From Chryseosolibacter histidinae (lineage in GTDB: Bacteria > Bacteroidota > Bacteroidia > Cytophagales > Cyclobacteriaceae): a DNA stretch of 58,469 nucleotides. The stretch is taken from assembly GCF_018598225.1 (NCBI RefSeq), contig NZ_JAHESF010000043.1:1-58469 (forward strand), in the 5' to 3' direction. Both the position numbers and the translations under genes were made by a program. The notes beneath the pieces are model-generated. The model did no database searches and had not been told where the DNA came from. It saw only the letters and a list, made by a program, of their open reading frames with translations. Shown piece by piece: positions 44,607 through 53,978 of the stretch (positions within the stretch are counted from its first letter, which is position 1; each line of letters opens with the position of its first letter).

Positions 44607-47600
44607 TTGGCCTTTACTACCCGGAAGAATTACCTCGCGACAACCCTAAGCCGTCTGCTTCTGGCATGGTTAGCATTCTTGCTTTTCCCTGAAGAGTCTT
44701 TTGCGCAGCAACGCGACACTACCCGGTATCAGCCCAGCAGAAGGCCGACGTTTCGCCCGTCAGACCGGTATGGCGATCCCTTCTCGAATACTACCACCGA
44801 ATCTCCGCTCTTCCTGAAAGATCCCAACAAGCTCAAGCTCGATGTTGAGATCGATACAGGCCAGAACTATACCATTTATGAAAAGATCGGCGACCTCAAC
44901 TACAGGCCCACCACCAGCATGTCGTTCGAGGAGTTCAAGCAATACCAGGACCGCCAGATCCTGAAAGAATACTGGCAGGGACGGTCGCGCGCCATGGATG
45001 GTGAGAGTGCCGTCAGTGGACGTGGATTCACCCCCAAGATCTTTGTGAGCCCGATCCTCGACCGCATTTTCGGGGGCAGTTATGTGGAGCTTGTACCCCG
45101 CGGCTTTGTGACCCTGGACTTCGGGGGATCGTTCCAGAAGATCAGCAACCCCGGCATGCCCATCCGCCAGCAACGCAACGGTGGATTTGAGTTTGACCAG
45201 CAAATCAACATGAGCGTGGTAGGCAAAGTGGGTGAGAAGCTTGCCGTCACCGCCAACTTCGACAACAACAACTCGTTCGATTTCCAGAACAACATGAAGG
45301 TGGAGTACACCGGTTTCAAGGAAGATATCCTGCAGAAGCTCGAGATCGGTAACGTAAGCCTTCCGCTGAACAACACCCTGATCCAGGGCGCGCAGAACCT
45401 TTTTGGTATCAAAGCCCAGCTGCAGTTCGGAAAACTGAACGTGACCACCATCGCTTCTACACAACGTGGTAAAGTTGAATCCATCGAGATCCCCGGCGGC
45501 AGCAGCGGGCAGGGAAGGCCGTTCGAGATCGTTGCTTCGGCCTACGACGAAAACCGCCACTTCTTTTTAAGCCATTTCTTCCGCGACAACTACCGCAAGT
45601 GGATCGCCAACCTGCCGCAGATCACTTCAGGCGTGAACGTTACCCGCGTGGAAGTGTACATCCTCAACCGGAACAACGATACCCAGACGTTGAGAAACGT
45701 TGTAGGTTTGATGGACCTCGGAGAAGCCAGGCGTATCTACAACTCCAACGTCAAATCCAGCGACCCCACCAAACCTGCCTTCAACAAAGCCAACACTTTG
45801 AATAGTGTATTTACCAGCGCAAGCCGGGTACCCGATAATGTCATTGCAAGTCTCACCGGTATGGGGCTTGCCAACGGCGTGGATTTTGAAAAAATAACAG
45901 GCGCCCGCAAGCTGAACCCTACAGAGTTTACCTTCCATCCGCAGCTCGGCTATATTTCGCTTACCCGCAAGCTGCAGAACGACGAAGCGCTGGCAGTGGC
46001 ATATGAGTACACCTACCAGGGACAACCGTTCAAAGTAGGCGAGCTCTCAGAAGATTATACCACACTCGAAGATGAAGAGATCATCTTCCTGAAGCTGCTT
46101 CGTCCCCGCAAGATCGCCATCCGCGGCGGCACAGACGGAAAGGGTCAGATCATTCCCACGTGGGATCTGATGATGAAGAACATCTACAACCTGAATGTAA
46201 ACCAGCTTGCCCGTGAAGGATTTCAGCTGCGTGTGATCTACAGGGACGACCGCACCGGTATTGACAATCCGCAGCTGCAGGAAGGGAGCACCACCCTGCG
46301 TGAACGGCAGCTCATCGAGATCTTCGGGCTCGACAAGCTGAACCCGGTGAACGATCCGCAGCGCGATGGCAACTTCGACTTTGTAGAGAACATCACCATC
46401 AACACGCAGACCGGGCTGATCATATTCCCTTATCTTGAACCTTTCCGGGAAGCCTTGCGCGAAGCTTTCAAAGGACAGAGCAACGAAGACTTCCTCATTC
46501 AGAAATATTCATACGACACCCTCTATCGCACCACCAAAGCCGACGCCGAGCTGTTTGCCACCAAGAACAAATTCTTCCTCATGGGGCAATACAACGCCGG
46601 GTCGTCGCGGGAGATCCTGATTCCGGGATTCGGCGTTTCTCAGAACTCGGTGAAGCTTTATGCGGGAGGCATGCCCTTACAAGAAGGCACCGACTACACG
46701 GTTGACTATACGTTCGGCAAGGTCACCATTCTCAACGAGAGCGTGCTGAGCTCCGGAAAAAACATCAGCATCCAGTATGAGCAATCCGATCCGTTTGCCT
46801 TCCAGACGCGAAGCCTGCTGGGCACACGCTTCGATTACAAGCTCAACGACGATGTGAACTTCGGGTCTACTTTCCTGTATTACAACGAGCGCCCGCTGAT
46901 CAGCCGCAACCAGATCGGAACAGAGCCCGCCCGTAACATGCAGTACGGCTTCGACTTCAACGTTCGTAAAGACAGTCGCCTGCTCACCAAGCTGGTCGAT
47001 GCCATTCCTATCCTACAAACCAAAGAGCAGTCGTCCATCAACTTCACGGGAGAGTTCGCGCAGCTGCTGCCCGGAACATCGAACATCATAGACGGAGAAG
47101 GCACGGGCTACATCGATGATTTCGAAAATACCGCCACGCCGTATTCACTGATGACCCCACTCAGCTGGAAACTGGCTGCCACACCTTACCTCGATACGCG
47201 GTTCAATCCTTACGGCGACATCAAAGACGTGCAGCTGAACGACAGGCGCGCCAAGCTGGCATGGTACCAGATCGATAACCAGTTCTATCGGCAGAATGGC
47301 CAGTTCAAAGCTGACAACATCAACGAAAAAGATTTGCAAAACCACTACGTTCGCGCGGTGGGACCACAGGAGATCTTTCCCTACTACCAGCGCCCGCAGC
47401 AGTTAGGCTTTCAGGCGATATTTGACCTGGCCTACTATCCTTCAGAGCGCGGACCGTACAATTACAACACACAGCTGTCAACATTCCAATCGCAACCCAC
47501 GCAGAACTGGGCCGGTATCACCACCGCCATCCGCACAGAGGTTGACTTCGATAAGGCCAATATCGAGTACGTTGAATTCTGGCTGCTCGATCCGTTCATC

Positions 47601-50600
47601 CAGGGCGACAACGGAAAAGTGATTGTAAAGGGACGCGAGGGTGAAAGGAACACTACCGGTGGAAAGCTCATCTTCCAGCTGGGTAATATTTCAGAAGATG
47701 TTGCCCGCGACACCAAACACGGTTTCGAGAACGGATTGCCGGCTACAGGAGAGCTTGAAACGGGAGCCACAAGGACCAATTGGGGTTATGTGACCAACCA
47801 GCAATACCTCACCAACGCGTTCGACGTTTCCGCCACGTCACGTGCCAACCAGGACGTGGGCCTCGATGGACTCCCGTCCAGCAAAGAAGCATCTTTCTTC
47901 ACCGGATTCCTTCAGTCTGTCAGCAGCTCCGCGCTTCCGGAAGAAACAAAACAGGCCATCCTGAACGACCCCTCCGGAGATGATTTCAAATATTTCCTCG
48001 GAAGCGAACACGACCGGAACAACGCACAGTTGCTGGAGCGTTACAAAAACTATAACGGTCTCGAGAACAACTCGCCGGTAAATAATGGCAACCAGGATAT
48101 CGCACGGTCAGCCACCCAGACGCCAGACAACGAAGACATCAATGCCGACAATACCCTGAGCGAGCTGGAAGAATATTATGAATACGATGTTGACCTGCTC
48201 CCGGGCCGGCAGGACGTTGGCGGAGAGTATATCGTAGACAAGATCGTTACGGCAAACAACTCGGCGAAAGAACCGGTGACATGGTATCTCTACCGCATTC
48301 CGGTGCGCGAGTTTGAAAGAAAGTTCGGTGGCATCACCGGGTTCAAATCTCTGCGGTATGCGCGTATGATCCTCACCGGGTTCTCACAACCTGTAGTGCT
48401 GCGTTTTGCAAACCTGCGGATGATCGGTAGCCGCTGGAGGAGATACCAGTCTGACCTGCGCGGGGGCGGATACGATGGCGATAAGGAACCTGAGTACAAC
48501 GACTTCACCGTCTCCGTTGTGAACCTCGAAGAGAACGGAGCCTATGAAGAGGGCAGCCCTACATCGCCCTACAGGATCCCGCCCGGCGTGCGCAGAGACA
48601 GGGATAACACTTCGTCGATATCACGGCAGCTCAACGAACAGGCCGTACAGGTTTGTGTAGACGATCTGAAAGACGACGACGCGCGTGCCATCTTCAAAAA
48701 TGTTTCTGTCGATCTCTTCAACTACGGCAGGGTGAAGATGTTCTTCCACGCCAACAGCGTTGCGCCCGACGATGAACTGCAAGGTTTTCTCAGGCTGGGT
48801 ACCGATTTCGAAGACAACTATTATGAGGTGGCGATCCCGCTGAAGATCACGGATCCCAACATTGTGGATCCTACCGCACGCGATGTGTGGCCCGAGGCGA
48901 ACGAGATCGATATAGACCTCAATGCACTGTATGCGTTGAAAGCCGAACGTGATCGTTCAGGCCTTGCCATCAACGAATCTTATCCGCGGGAGGGTGCCAA
49001 ACTGGTGGGCAAGCACCTCATCCGTATCGTAGGAAGGCCGGACCTCAGCAGCGTGCAGCTGATGATGATCGGTGTGCGGAATACAAAGTCTGACGACCAG
49101 CGTCCATACTCTGTCTGCTTCTGGGCCAACGAGCTGCGCACCACTGATTTCAATCGCACCGCCGGCTGGGCCGCGAGCACAACCATGAGCGCCAAACTTG
49201 CCGACTTCGCCACGGTTACCGGAGCGCTGCGCCATACCACCTTCGGATTCGGAAGCGTGAGCTCCAAGATTGGTGAACGGACCCGCGAAGAGACCACGGC
49301 TTACGATGTGTCGGCCAACGTAAACGTAGACAAGCTGCTTCCCGGCAACACCGGCATCAAGCTGCCCATGTTCGTGAGTTATGAAAACACAACCATCAAC
49401 CCGAACTATGACCCGGCCAACCCCGATATGAAGGTGGAGGCTGCGCTGCAATCGTTCGGCCCCGATGAGTCGGAAGAACGCGCCAACTTCAAAAAGCTGA
49501 TCCAGGACAGAACCACCCGGCGAAGTCTGAACTTTGTGAACGTGCGGAAGGTGAAAGTGAAGCCTGACGCCAAGACACACATCTACGATATTGAAAACCT
49601 GTCGTTCAGCTACTCCTACAGTGAGATGCTGCAAACCAATTATTTCACCAAAGAGAACCTGCTGCGGCAATACCGTGGGTCTGTTGCTTATAACTTCGCG
49701 CCGAAAGCCACCGGCATCGAGCCCTTCAAGAACTCCAAGGCGCTGCGCTCGCCGTACCTCAAGTTCATCAAGGATTTCAACTTCAGCCTGATGCCTTCCA
49801 ACATCTCGGTGCGCGGCGATCTTGACCGTTCATTCAGCAAGAAAGTTTACCGCAACGACGGAAGCTCCGGCGAGCAGCCCAATTACCTGAAGTACTTCAC
49901 GTTCAACAGGCAGTACAGTGTACGGTGGAATATTTCGCGTGGCCTCTCCTTCGAATACAACGCGCGCGCCAATGCCATTATCGACGAACCACAGGGTGAC
50001 CTTGATACGAAGGAAAAGAAAGACAGCGTGATCAACAATTTCAAGAACCTGGGCCGTATGAAAAACTTCGATCAGACGGCCACGGTCAATTACACTGTGC
50101 CGCTCGATAAGTTCCCGATCACGGATTGGCTGGGCGCAGAGTACCGCTACCAGGCCGGATACAACTGGAAAGCGGGCCCGGTGAACATCCCTGACTCCAT
50201 TGCCATTAAGAAGAACATACAGGATCTTCCTGATAACCTCGATTTCAAGAACACCATCCAGAACAGCCGCGACAACAACCTGACGGGAAAGATCGACCTG
50301 GTGAAGCTCTACAACAAGGTCAGGTTCCTGAAAGAGATCAACACGCCGCCGCGGCCACAAGCTGCTGCGAGACCACAACCCGGCAAACCAGCCCCGGCAC
50401 GACAGGAGCCACCCAAGGCCGACACGGTGAAAACAACACCGGCGCTTGTAAAAGGCATCTTCAGGCTGATCATGTCGCTTCGTTCCATCAACGGAACCTA
50501 CTCATTGACCGAGGGCACCATACTGCCGGGCTATGCGCAAACACCCAAATTCCTGGGCATGGATGAGCACTGGAAAGCACCGGGCTGGGGTTTCCTGCTG

Positions 50601-51857
50601 GGCAGCCAGGACCCGGAGATCCGCAAAGATGCCGCCAGGAACGGATGGCTTACCAGCTCACAGGAGCTGACAACACCTTTCAGTCAGGTAAGGAATGAGA
50701 CCATCACCCTGCGCGCCAACGTAGAACCTTCTACCGATTTCAAGATCCAGCTCGATGTGAAAAAGGAATCGACCACGTCTTATTCGGAGATCTTCCGGTA
50801 CGACTCGGCCATGTTTGCAAATGATCCCAATCCCCAGACCAACGGTTATTACTCATTGGGTCAGAGCCGCAATGGAAGTTACAAGATCTCATTCCTCTCC
50901 ATCGCAACGGCGTTCGATAACACCAACAACGATACACATTCGAACGTATTCGCGCAGTTCGAAAGAAATCTCACAGGAGTTCAGGAACGTTTCCGTAAAG
51001 TGATGGGCACAGGCGCACCGGAATATGATACCACATCGCAGGACGTGCTGATCCCCGCGTTTATCGCAGCCTACAGTGGCAAGGATCTGAACAGCGTAAG
51101 CCTTTCACCGTTTCCCAGGAGCCCGATGCCCAACTGGCGTGTAGACTATACGGGGTTAAGCAAGCTTGAAGCCTTCAAAAACATTTTTCAGTCCGTTACT
51201 GTTTCACACGGCTACCAGTCATCTTATTCGGTGATGGGTTATACCAACTCGCTTGACTCTACCCATACCCACAACCTGGAGATCAACAGGCCTGTTGAAG
51301 ATTACAACGAAACTTACTACGGTACTTATGACCCGGGCCTGCAAAGATACAATCCGGTTTACGTGATCAGCCAGGTGCTCATCTCCGAACAATTTGCGCC
51401 GCTGATCGGCGTGCAGGTGCGTACCAAGAACAGGCTCACGGCCAGCGCCCAGTACAAGACCAAACGCGATGTGGCCCTCAACATTTCCAACACGCAGATC
51501 ACCGAGCTCAACAGCAAGGATGTTACCATCGAGCTCGGGTATACCAAGAACAACCTCAGGCTGCCGTTCCGCGCCCAGGGCCGTACCATCGTGCTTAAAA
51601 ACGACGTGACGTTCCGCATGAATGTTACGGTGAGCGACAGCAAAACCATCCAGCGTAAAATTTCCGACCTCAACACCGTGACCAACGGCAACGTCAACTT
51701 CCAGCTGCGTCCCAACATCAGCTACGTGGTAAACCAGAAGCTTACGCTGCAGGGATATTTTGAGCGCACCGTCAACAAGCCGCAGATCACCAACTCGTAT
51801 CCGAGGGCTACCACACGTTTTGGTATCCAGGTGCGGTTCAGCCTGGCGCAATCTTAA
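44607..51857 (+). CDS. sprA: Type IX secretion/gliding outer-membrane translocon SprA
   Basis: A 2416-residue outer-membrane protein, the length of Flavobacterium SprA, which forms a 36-strand barrel that exports type IX cargo. The start is TTG at 44607: an in-frame TGA lies immediately before it, and a signal peptide (LLLAWLAFLLFP...SFAQQ) begins right after. Visible features: ...GSYVELVPRGFVTLDFGGSFQKISNPGMPIRQQRNGGFEFDQQINM, repeated LNV/NFGSTF barrel strands, a second SprA N-terminal-type module (around 780-1400), a Pro/Ala-rich insertion (about 1913-1945), and terminal beta strands ending RATTRFGIQVRFSLAQS. It should export the sorting-domain protein at 27724. It lies after ruvA and before gcvH, the conserved order. 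Confidence 0.97.
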   Translation: MAFTTRKNYLATTLSRLLLAWLAFLLFPEESFAQQRDTTRYQPSRRPTFRPSDRYGDPFSNTTTESPLFLKDPNKLKLDVEIDTGQNYTIYEKIGDLNYRPTTSMSFEEFKQYQDRQILKEYWQGRSRAMDGESAVSGRGFTPKIFVSPILDRIFGGSYVELVPRGFVTLDFGGSFQKISNPGMPIRQQRNGGFEFDQQINMSVVGKVGEKLAVTANFDNNNSFDFQNNMKVEYTGFKEDILQKLEIGNVSLPLNNTLIQGAQNLFGIKAQLQFGKLNVTTIASTQRGKVESIEIPGGSSGQGRPFEIVASAYDENRHFFLSHFFRDNYRKWIANLPQITSGVNVTRVEVYILNRNNDTQTLRNVVGLMDLGEARRIYNSNVKSSDPTKPAFNKANTLNSVFTSASRVPDNVIASLTGMGLANGVDFEKITGARKLNPTEFTFHPQLGYISLTRKLQNDEALAVAYEYTYQGQPFKVGELSEDYTTLEDEEIIFLKLLRPRKIAIRGGTDGKGQIIPTWDLMMKNIYNLNVNQLAREGFQLRVIYRDDRTGIDNPQLQEGSTTLRERQLIEIFGLDKLNPVNDPQRDGNFDFVENITINTQTGLIIFPYLEPFREALREAFKGQSNEDFLIQKYSYDTLYRTTKADAELFATKNKFFLMGQYNAGSSREILIPGFGVSQNSVKLYAGGMPLQEGTDYTVDYTFGKVTILNESVLSSGKNISIQYEQSDPFAFQTRSLLGTRFDYKLNDDVNFGSTFLYYNERPLISRNQIGTEPARNMQYGFDFNVRKDSRLLTKLVDAIPILQTKEQSSINFTGEFAQLLPGTSNIIDGEGTGYIDDFENTATPYSLMTPLSWKLAATPYLDTRFNPYGDIKDVQLNDRRAKLAWYQIDNQFYRQNGQFKADNINEKDLQNHYVRAVGPQEIFPYYQRPQQLGFQAIFDLAYYPSERGPYNYNTQLSTFQSQPTQNWAGITTAIRTEVDFDKANIEYVEFWLLDPFIQGDNGKVIVKGREGERNTTGGKLIFQLGNISEDVARDTKHGFENGLPATGELETGATRTNWGYVTNQQYLTNAFDVSATSRANQDVGLDGLPSSKEASFFTGFLQSVSSSALPEETKQAILNDPSGDDFKYFLGSEHDRNNAQLLERYKNYNGLENNSPVNNGNQDIARSATQTPDNEDINADNTLSELEEYYEYDVDLLPGRQDVGGEYIVDKIVTANNSAKEPVTWYLYRIPVREFERKFGGITGFKSLRYARMILTGFSQPVVLRFANLRMIGSRWRRYQSDLRGGGYDGDKEPEYNDFTVSVVNLEENGAYEEGSPTSPYRIPPGVRRDRDNTSSISRQLNEQAVQVCVDDLKDDDARAIFKNVSVDLFNYGRVKMFFHANSVAPDDELQGFLRLGTDFEDNYYEVAIPLKITDPNIVDPTARDVWPEANEIDIDLNALYALKAERDRSGLAINESYPREGAKLVGKHLIRIVGRPDLSSVQLMMIGVRNTKSDDQRPYSVCFWANELRTTDFNRTAGWAASTTMSAKLADFATVTGALRHTTFGFGSVSSKIGERTREETTAYDVSANVNVDKLLPGNTGIKLPMFVSYENTTINPNYDPANPDMKVEAALQSFGPDESEERANFKKLIQDRTTRRSLNFVNVRKVKVKPDAKTHIYDIENLSFSYSYSEMLQTNYFTKENLLRQYRGSVAYNFAPKATGIEPFKNSKALRSPYLKFIKDFNFSLMPSNISVRGDLDRSFSKKVYRNDGSSGEQPNYLKYFTFNRQYSVRWNISRGLSFEYNARANAIIDEPQGDLDTKEKKDSVINNFKNLGRMKNFDQTATVNYTVPLDKFPITDWLGAEYRYQAGYNWKAGPVNIPDSIAIKKNIQDLPDNLDFKNTIQNSRDNNLTGKIDLVKLYNKVRFLKEINTPPRPQAAARPQPGKPAPARQEPPKADTVKTTPALVKGIFRLIMSLRSINGTYSLTEGTILPGYAQTPKFLGMDEHWKAPGWGFLLGSQDPEIRKDAARNGWLTSSQELTTPFSQVRNETITLRANVEPSTDFKIQLDVKKESTTSYSEIFRYDSAMFANDPNPQTNGYYSLGQSRNGSYKISFLSIATAFDNTNNDTHSNVFAQFERNLTGVQERFRKVMGTGAPEYDTTSQDVLIPAFIAAYSGKDLNSVSLSPFPRSPMPNWRVDYTGLSKLEAFKNIFQSVTVSHGYQSSYSVMGYTNSLDSTHTHNLEINRPVEDYNETYYGTYDPGLQRYNPVYVISQVLISEQFAPLIGVQVRTKNRLTASAQYKTKRDVALNISNTQITELNSKDVTIELGYTKNNLRLPFRAQGRTIVLKNDVTFRMNVTVSDSKTIQRKISDLNTVTNGNVNFQLRPNISYVVNQKLTLQGYFERTVNKPQITNSYPRATTRFGIQVRFSLAQS

Positions 51858-51872
51858 CCTATCTGACCACAG

Positions 51873-51902
51873 CCCTTTGAGGGTTAAAAACCGCTCAAAG
51901 GG
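51873..51902 (+). terminator. Hairpin after sprA
   Basis: CCCTTTGAG (51873-51881) and CTCAAAGGG (51894-51902) form a 9-bp stem, and the loop GGTTAAAAACC adds four more pairs. No T run follows directly, so efficiency is uncertain. Confidence 0.6.
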
Positions 51903-51937
51903 TTGATCGAAGACCCGACAGGTATCAGGAATTTCCT

Positions 51938-51945
51938 TATTTTTG
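51938..51945 (+). promoter_or_regulatory. gcvH promoter -7 box
   Basis: TATTTTTG fits TAnnTTTG and ends 26 nt before the gcvH ATG at 51972, so gcvH can be transcribed separately from sprA. Confidence 0.5.
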
Positions 51946-51971
51946 GACCTTCATAAAAAAACTCATTAACC

Positions 51972-52346
51972 ATGAATATCCCCGACGGACTCAAGTACAC
52001 CAAAGACCATGAATGGATCAAAATTGATGGCAACACCGCCATTGTAGGCATCACTGATTTTGCACAGGGCGAGCTGGGCGATATCGTTTACATCGATATT
52101 ACCACTGTAGGCCAGGAAGTAAATGAGCATGAGGTGTTTGGAACCGTGGAGGCCGTAAAGACCGTGTCTGACCTGTTCATGCCGGTGTCGGGAAAAGTGC
52201 TGGAGGTGAACCCGTTGCTGGATGCCAGCCCGGAAAAGGTAAATGAAGATCCCTATGGCGAAGGATGGATGATCAAAATGGAGCTCAAAGGCTCTGTTGC
52301 CGGTCTTCTTTCAGCCGCCCAGTACAAGGAACTTATTGGAAAGTAA
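51972..52346 (+). CDS. gcvH: Glycine cleavage system H protein
   Basis: A 124-residue lipoyl-carrier protein that shuttles the aminomethyl group between GcvP, GcvT and the lipoamide dehydrogenase. The lipoylation Lys63 is in [16 protein letters not shown]; the N-terminal [35 protein letters not shown] and C-terminal [13 protein letters not shown] are characteristic. Its lipoyl group would be completed by LipA, encoded 105 nt downstream. GcvP is at 55752 in the same direction; GcvT is not in the window. Confidence 0.97.
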   Translation: MNIPDGLKYTKDHEWIKIDGNTAIVGITDFAQGELGDIVYIDITTVGQEVNEHEVFGTVEAVKTVSDLFMPVSGKVLEVNPLLDASPEKVNEDPYGEGWMIKMELKGSVAGLLSAAQYKELIGK

Positions 52347-52366
52347 ATCGCTTTATTAGATGTGAG

Positions 52367-52418
52367 TCCCGATAGCGATCGGGATGAGACACACAGATTT
52401 TTCCCAGTCTGGTGTCTC
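52367..52418. repeat. Paired palindromes between gcvH and lipA
   Basis: TCCCGATAGCGATCGGGA (52367-52384) has 7-bp arms around AGCG. Directly after it, GAGACAC (52386-52392) pairs with GTGTCTC (52412-52418), extended by CAGA/TCTG. Flanking TTAGATGTGAG (from 52357) and TCTCATGTCTGAAATCTAA (to 52440) also match inverted. The gap is another example of the word-repeat hairpins. Confidence 0.8.
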
Positions 52419-52451
52419 CCTTCTCATGTCTGAAATCTAACCAATCGACCG

Positions 52452-53339
52452 ATGATCGAGCTGCCCGTAATCTCGCAGGAAGAGACCCGTAAGCGCAAAC
52501 CCGACTGGCTTCGTGTGAAGCTTCCCGTGGGACCCGATTACGCCAGGGTACGCAAGCTTGTGGACAATTATAAGCTTCACACCATTTGCGAGAGTGGCAA
52601 TTGCCCCAACATGGGCGAATGCTGGGGAGCCGGTACCGCTACTTTTATGATCCTGGGCAACGTCTGCACCCGCAGCTGCACGTTCTGCGCCGTAGCCACA
52701 GGCCGCCCTACCGAATACGATACAGAAGAACCCAAACGCGTTGCTGAAGCCATCAAACGTATGGAAGTGAAGCACGCGGTGATCACGTCTGTGAACCGTG
52801 ACGAGCTGAAAGACCGCGGCGCCGAGATCTGGTACCAGACGGTTGTTGAAACCAAGAAGATCAGCCCTGAAACAACCATCGAAACATTGATCCCCGATAC
52901 CAAGGGAAACTGGGAAGCACTCTATCGCATGATTGAAGGTGGCCAGGAAGTGGTTTCGCACAACATGGAAACAGTAAGCAGACTGTACCGGAATGTGCGC
53001 CCGCAAGCCAAGTACGAGCGAAGCCTCGAGCAGATCAAACGCATTCGCGAAGCGGGCAAAAGAACAAAGTCGGGTATTATGCTCGGCCTGGGCGAAACGA
53101 AAGAAGAAGTTTTTAAAGCCATGGATGATCTCGTTCAGCATGGCCTGCTCATCCTCACGCTCGGCCAGTACCTGCAGCCTACCAAACTTCACCACGAGGT
53201 GATCGAATTCATTCATCCCGATACATTTGAACTCTATCGTGAAGAAGGCCTGAAACGCGGCTTGAAATACGTGGAGTCAGGACCGCTCGTTCGCTCTTCG
53301 TATCACGCCGAGCGCCACGTGAACGTTCCGCTTGATTGA
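52452..53339 (+). CDS. lipA: Lipoyl synthase
   Basis: A 295-residue radical-SAM enzyme that inserts two sulfurs into protein-bound octanoyl groups. The auxiliary cluster cysteines are Cys46, Cys51 and Cys57 ([12 protein letters not shown]), and the radical-SAM cluster Cys72, Cys76 and Cys79 (CTRSCTFC). The C-terminal [11 protein letters not shown] holds the serine that ligates the auxiliary cluster. The usual RDDLxDGG motif reads [10 protein letters not shown]. The clear client in this window is GcvH. There is no lipB nearby. Confidence 0.96.
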   Translation: MIELPVISQEETRKRKPDWLRVKLPVGPDYARVRKLVDNYKLHTICESGNCPNMGECWGAGTATFMILGNVCTRSCTFCAVATGRPTEYDTEEPKRVAEAIKRMEVKHAVITSVNRDELKDRGAEIWYQTVVETKKISPETTIETLIPDTKGNWEALYRMIEGGQEVVSHNMETVSRLYRNVRPQAKYERSLEQIKRIREAGKRTKSGIMLGLGETKEEVFKAMDDLVQHGLLILTLGQYLQPTKLHHEVIEFIHPDTFELYREEGLKRGLKYVESGPLVRSSYHAERHVNVPLD

Positions 53340-53370
53340 TTTTTCCCGGCGCTTCAAAGCCCGCTTGACA

Positions 53371-53409
53371 GTTGCCATTGTGTAATGTGCTTCTCACATT
53401 GCTGGCAAC
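53371..53409 (+). terminator. Hairpin after lipA
   Basis: GTTGCCA (53371-53377) and TGGCAAC (53403-53409) pair, with inner AATGTG/CACATT extending the stem. It lacks a T run. The rest of the 247-nt gap to the small lipoprotein gene shows no gene. Confidence 0.45.
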
Positions 53410-53586
53410 CTGCTGCCGGTATTAAAAAATATTATTCGCTTATCCCATCCGTTGCAAAGGATTGCAATCTCTGTAATGCCGCTGATGTTTCCCCGGCACA
53501 ATAATTTTTTCTACAGTGCAATCAAAAATATTAACCGTTGCCTGAGACCAGGCAGCTAAAACTATGTTAAACTAAACTGTGAAAAA

Positions 53587-53790
53587 ATGAAAAAGCTCAT
53601 ATTCATTCTACTGGCTGCAGCTGCGATCAGTTGCGGCGACAGAAATAGCCGGTCAAGCGAACGAGAGAACGATGCTGACAACACCGAAACCGTTGAACCC
53701 GATACCACCGGAATGGAATCCGAAGCACCCGGTGTAGAAAGTGACACCACAAGAAGACAACAACAAAGTGATACACTGAACAATAAGTAA
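53587..53790 (+). CDS. Small lipoprotein
   Basis: A 67-residue lipoprotein with signal peptide and lipobox AISC (Cys16), then a highly charged, likely disordered mature part rich in Asp, Glu, Ser, Thr and Arg. There is no domain and I do not recognise a family. The mature peptide is mostly acidic (ERENDADNTETVEPDTTGME), as in small Bacteroidota entericidin-like or envelope lipoproteins, so surface or periplasmic anchoring is likely. It is transcribed alone and ended by a strong terminator at 53805. Confidence 0.75.
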   Translation: MKKLIFILLAAAAISCGDRNSRSSERENDADNTETVEPDTTGMESEAPGVESDTTRRQQQSDTLNNK

Positions 53791-53804
53791 GCGATCGCTT
53801 CAAT

Positions 53805-53835
53805 AAAAAAGCGGGTTGTTTTAACCCGCTTTTTT
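53805..53835 (+). terminator. Rho-independent terminator
   Basis: A run of A, then GCGGGTT and its complement AACCCGC around a 5-nt loop, then a T run. The A and T tracts lengthen the stem to about 13 bp, so it may work both ways. Confidence 0.92.
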
Positions 53836-53902
53836 ATTCTAATTTACTTCGTTCAGAAACCAATCGTTGAGTTCAGAATCAATCGTTGAGCCTCCCCTAC
53901 CC

Positions 53903-53978
53903 CTTCTGACTCCTAACTTCTGGCTCCTGACTTCTGGCTTCTGGCTCCTGACTTCTATTCTTACTCCTGGCTTCTTTT
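53903..53978. repeat. CTCCTGACTTCTGG word-repeat spacer
   Basis: About seven near-copies of CT(C/T)CTGACTTCTGG-type words run directly up to the stop of the M28 gene. Just before it, AATCGTTGAG occurs twice (around 53863 and 53881). The direct repeats are not evenly spaced, so this is not a CRISPR or a clean tandem repeat. Confidence 0.85.

Noticed and set aside
53903-53978. Possible CRISPR array
   Set aside because: Repeats are short, uneven, and there are no unique spacers or cas genes.
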